A stretch of 64,000 nt of DNA from Eutreptiella sp. 'Long Island Sound 2002' (Eukaryota > Euglenozoa > Euglenophyceae > Eutreptiales > Eutreptiaceae), in NCBI GenBank assembly GCA_964036045.1, contig OZ038381.1, positions 160,212,283-160,276,282 on the forward strand, given 5' to 3'. The position numbers and the translations under genes were made by a program. The notes beneath the pieces were generated by a model. That model had not been told where the DNA came from, made no database searches, and saw only the letters and a program-made list of their open reading frames with translations. Each line of letters begins with the position of its first letter. Positions within the stretch are counted from its first letter, which is position 1. Below, piece by piece: positions 34,081-40,000 of this stretch.

Positions 34081-37000
34081 GAATTGCATAATGCAGGCAA
34101 CTTGCTAAAATGGTGAAGCAATGACAAGCCAGACAAGCCTTAAGAGGCAGTTAGTCTAGTGTGCATTGGGTGGGAAACTGAGATACCCACGAACCAGGGT
34201 AGACTCCATGTGATCACCCCAGACAAATGTGGCCGTGAGCTCATCAGCACGTTTGACACAATTCTTCGTGTTCTTGCCACCAGGCTCCATGTACCAGTGG
34301 CGATTGATGATATTCTGTAAAACAGGGGTAGAAAAAATGGGGCATGTGGCAGGGATCCGAGAGCAGCAGGGAGGCGAGCAACGAAAAAGGTATGACGAGT
34401 GCCAAATGCCACGGGATCCCAACCTCAGTAGGTCTATACATTACCATTTCCAGTATCCTGGGCCTAGTATGCCCAGAGGGAGGGGGGCTGGGGGTCAGCT
34501 GCGGGCCTAGAGAAGCCAGTGAGGGGAGGGCTAGGTTTGGGGGGGGAGGGGGGATTGATGAGAGCAAAAAACTGGCGCTGTGATCACAGCGTTGAAAACA
34601 CTTATTACAACCCCTTTTTTTTCACCACTTTCACCCCTATTGCACACGTTGAAACTTCGAAAACCCCCAATTCGAAGCACTAAACTTGGATATCTGACCG
34701 AAATTTCTGTCTGCAAACCTCTGAGTTCATAAACCAAACGTCGTGAGGAACATGCAACAATAGGCAAGGGGTGGCTCTCCCCTTTATGAATCACTGTCCA
34801 CATTACCTGATGACATTTTTGGAGCGGAAGGAAAACAAGAAAGTGTCTTGCACATTGAAAGTTGCCCACACCAGGAATTGAATTTGGTCAGCATGGACTC
34901 AGGACCTGCTTGCAGTAGCATTGGGCGTGTAGTAATACCCACGTGCAGTGAGCCACCTGCAGTCAGCCACATTTGCACCAGCATCTACCTGCTCCAGGCC
35001 ACCTTCAGCCATCTGCAGCCCCCCCCCCCCCCCCCCCCCCCCCCGGCAACTAGACCAACAGTTCAGCTAGTGGCAGTGCATGTCACCGTTGCGCTCACGA
35101 GAGCATCAGCCCACCACTCCATCCGGCGTCTTGCTACTGACTGCGCATGCTCACAAGCCCTAGTTAGCCTCCCCTAGGTTGTTGCACCAATTGAGTTCAT
35201 ATCAGATGCAGTCCATGTGACCTCAAGGCAGCATCCTGCACCTGTTCTGACAGTGCAATCCAGCAGGTACCAGCCTAAGGGTTTTCATACTGGTTCCATG
35301 TCACCAGATGGGGTGGGCGGGGGTGAGGGCCTTGGGTTGACTGAGCCGTGGATCCCCTGGCCACATGCCTTTTCCCAGTGCCAGCATATCAATACAACAC
35401 AACACAACACAACACAACACAACACAACACAACACAACATGATCCACCACAACACAACACAACACAACACAACACAACACAACACAACACAACACAACAC
35501 AACACAACACAACACAACACAACACAACACAACACAGCACAACACAACACAATACAACACAACACAACGCAACACAACGCAACGCAACGCAACGCAACGC
35601 AACGCAACGCAACACAACACAACACAACACAACATGATCCACCACAACACAACACAACACAACACAACACAACACAACACAACACAACACAACACAACAC
35701 AACACAACACAACGCAACGCAACACAACACAACACAACACAACACAACACAACACAACACAACACAACACAACGCAACGCAATGGGGGAACATTTGCCCG
35801 GCGCGCTACCTTTGTATTAAGTATCTTATCTCTAGCCCTAGGTTTATCCTCACCTTGGGAAGTCCCCCAAGTAGACCGCACTAGACCGCAAACCTTCCCT
35901 GCAAGGCACCTTGCATAAGCCGACATATGAGAATTCAACAACATAAAATGTCACTCCCACCACTTCCAACCACCACCCTTGGGGCGGAACTGCACAGCGC
36001 GCGCACGGCACGGCTATTGCAGGGGGAAATTGGGGGTTTTCATTACTACTGCTCATATTTTTGTCTTTATATACCATTCTAGAGCACCACAATGGTGCAC
36101 AATGTGATGTTTCACCCCAACCCCCCCTGCCCAAGCCACCCAAGGCCCCACATTGCATCCTCAACGGCACCTTACAACAGAATGAGAAGCACATGCACAA
36201 TGAACACATCTGAAGTGAAATTATTCGAAATACGCAGTTTTTCTTAATGTCTGAACGTAAGAAACAGTACAATATCACTACGGCTCATCATGTGGCAAGT
36301 CACACGAGTGATCAGCCATGCATTTATTGCACAAAAACGGATGGCATTGGCAGCACTCTGAAGTCTCCTTGCGTGCACACAATTGGCATAAATACGCATC
36401 ATCCGAGTCAGGCTCCAAAGGAGGGGCTTCCCTTGTCGCGCCAAATGGAAGAAGGGAAATGCTCCCAAGGTCCGTAGGGTTGATACACCTTCTACCGACG
36501 GAGCTGAAATTGGGTAAAGTGCAAAAGAATGCATGTATTGGCATGTAGGTCACGGAACCCATCCAAATGTCTCGAATGACCTTCCAATGCCATAGACGGG
36601 CAAAGAGGTGCTCAACACGAGCACGATAATAACCATGCACATTAGTATACTCTCTTTCACGTTTGGTGAGAACCTTGCGGCTGATGAAGGGAGTATGCGA
36701 ATGCATGCGGCCTTTATATGCCCCATCATGATTCCCCACCTCAAAATCCTTGAATAGACCCAACTTCCTTGATGGACCATATTTGTCCCACATTATAACA
36801 TCCGGTGCCGTGCCGGGCATGAGTGGACCTATACAAACAATATTCCCCAAGTGGTCAACCGCTTCCATATATGGCCGGCACACTTCGGATAAACAAGACA
36901 TCCGACAATGCACCACCTATCGAGCTAATGGGCATAGAGTCCGTGAAATGGGTCACAAGGTAGGGGAAATGAGGGCTGTGATTATAAGGGTTGAGGCAGT

Positions 37001-40000
37001 CGGACCATCGAACCTCGTCCACGACCATGTTGAGGTATTCGCGAACTTTTTTGACGGTTTCCTCAACCACACACAAACCACACACAAATGCAACAAAAAT
37101 GAGGGCTAGGCACGCAAGGAACTCATATAAATGCACAACAAGGCTAATTGTCATTGGTACTAAACAGTGCTATGTAGGTTGGGTACGTTCTTGTACAAAC
37201 TTTGTGCACAGCGTGCAACACAACACAACACAACACAACACAACATAACACAACACAACGCAACGCAACGCAACGCAACGCAACGCAACACAACACAGCA
37301 CAACACAGCACAGCACAAAACACCGATCCGAAGCGTAACAAAACAGCATGACAAAACACAACACAGGATTTGAAGGAGGGCCCATCGATGCTCAGCACGA
37401 AAAATTGCACTGGATCAAGTGAAAAAGCCATCATTCCATGGAACAACATCACTTAGGAAATTCTGCAATGCGGCCTTCCACATCTCATTCACAGTACATG
37501 ACAACTTGAGTCTCCCGTAACTAGACCCTCAATAAACGCTGATGTATTCAGAAATATGAATCATCCACCTGTGCCAAAACGCTCCTGATTGTGTTGTTGA
37601 CTGTGAAGGAAGGGTGTTTGTGTCTGGGCTATTGTACTTTCCTTCCTCCAAATTTCGTGCTGGTACTCCAAACAGAAAGATTTTTCGTACCTCCGAAATT
37701 TCACGAAAAATCCGGTTCCTGTCTGTTGACAACCAAATTCGGCTTGGAACTACAGTAAGGAGGTAATGCAGCCGTCAGGCATGCGGCCTGCAGGTTCAGA
37801 CCTGGACTACGTGGCCTTGAGGCATGAGCCATGGATATGAAATCTCCAATCCACCTTGTTCCACAGCCAAGACATACGGGAGCTCTGTGAGGTAGTTCTT
37901 GCCTCGAGCGTTGGGCCCCAGTGTCCCTGGTACCCACCAGTGATTTGTGGCCAACGGCTTGCGGCCGTCCTCAAAGCACAGCTTCTCATACAATGGTATA
38001 GCAGATGCGATACCCCTGTGTGAACAGCCAGAGGCAGAGGCGATAGGGAACAAGCAGGGTTCTTCAAATGCATCAGCGCAACATGCTGCATCATATGCAT
38101 AGAGAGGCCAAAACCGCTTATGAGCAAACAGCCCTGCAGGGCACCATCTCTGCATCCAGCTCGCATCTGGCGATTCCTGACTGGACCTGTTGAAACCTGA
38201 ATGGACCTGTTTGTCTGCCGAAGGCCAATCACACGTGCGGGAGCAGCCCTGCAAGGGGAAACCGCTCAAATGATCTCAGCATGGCAACCCAGAAGGACCT
38301 GATAGGACCTGATTGGATACACCCGAACCAAAGAGAAACACAGAGGAGAGCCTATTGGGGATGGAAAGTACAGAGTCTAGTGCTGAATGCATGCGCATAG
38401 TAACTGGGGGGGGGGGGGGGTCGGTCTTGCAGACTGAGCCCCATTTACCAGGATGCCCTGTTGCTGGTGCAACATAATTAAGAGCGAACCGAAGCTTGTG
38501 GGCACATGTTGTTCACAAGATGAGAATCAAGAAAACCCGAGGCATACTGCTTTGCCTCGAAGTGGTGCTTGGAATCTTGCCTGAGCTGCAGTTGCACGTA
38601 CAGCCCGATTGGGTTCGAAAGGGCTCCACGGTCCAGAAACACCAGTCTTCACCTTCGAGGGACGGGTCCCTCAGCACTCTGCAAAACATCCTTCTCGGCC
38701 GACCAGTGGCCCTGTTTTTGTCGTAAGATGCAGTTTTGAAAGCATTTTGAGCCTGCATAACAGGACCCAATGGTGTTCACCGTCACAACAGATGGTTCCT
38801 CTTTGCAAAGCAATGCTTGGCTGGTTTGCCGCCAGCTTTTTCCAGGCGTAGCCATGATGAACTGAAAAAGTTCCACTGGAAAAACTGACAGTCATCAGTC
38901 AAGTGGAATGCTTGCCCATCATCTTAACAGCAGGTTCAAATCTTTGGCATCTACCAGGAATTGACACGGACATTCAGACGTGAAAATTTCTTTCTCCACA
39001 CGGGAATCAGTTATTTTTGTGACTGGATCGAAAATTCCCTTCAAATCAACAACGTCAGAAGGGCACTTTTTCCACCGCCCCCAAAGACCAGACCCTACAA
39101 TGCAGTCTCCACCACTACCGGAGGGGGGGGGAAATGGTGTGGGCATATTTTGGTCAGGCAAAATTGGGTGAGGGGAAAATTTGGTACAAAATGTTAAATA
39201 CCATGGGAAAATGTGGTACAAATTTTCCAAACAGTGGAACATCTGGGAATTGAACCGGGGACTTCCATTTTCAAAGTGTAGTACTTCTACAACTCAACTC
39301 TACAACTTAGCTAACTGCTTTCCTGGGTGGTTGTAGTAATTTCCTGGTGCATTTTGGATGGTTGCTGTTATTTTCTGGTGTACTCTGGATGGCTGCTGTT
39401 ATTTCTGGGTGTACTCTGGATGGTTGCTGTTATTTCCTGGTGGACCCTGGATGGTTGCTGTCATTTCCTGGTCCTCCCATAACCTGCCCATGATCGTGGT
39501 CCCCAACAGAGCATGAAGTCCGACAATTCAGACATTTGGAACCTTGTAATGGAGAGGAAATGCGCATAGATTTGGTAAAGGCAAGAACGTGGCTTCAGTC
39601 CTGAAATACCACGGCAAAATGTGGTACAATTTTGCTGTGCCACATTTCGCCGTTCCAAATTTCGCACCTGCCAAATTTCCCCCCCTCCAGTACAAAATGG
39701 ATAGTAACCGACAAAGAGCAAGGCCCCGAACATTTGAAGCCCGAGACAGCCAAGACTGTAAAAAACCCCGAGAGGCGCTTTGCCGTCCCCACAGAAGGGA
39801 GTTTGGCAACAAAGAATCAGGAACCTCTGAAAGTTATGAGTTCTTGACTGCGGGTCAGAAGAACAATCGGTTCGCCATATCCGCTCTTTGTGGAGGATTC
39901 GAAGGATTCATGATATGGAACGCCTTCCTCCCTTCCTCCCTTCCTCAATCCTCATCGAGCACAACGAACACTGGAGGCTGCTGCACAGCACTGCTAATGG

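Noticed and set aside
35217-35944. Long frames of repeating Cys-Val-Val-Leu or Thr-Gln-His-Asn
   Set aside because: Direct translation of the (AACAC)n satellite, which lacks stops in several frames; not a gene.
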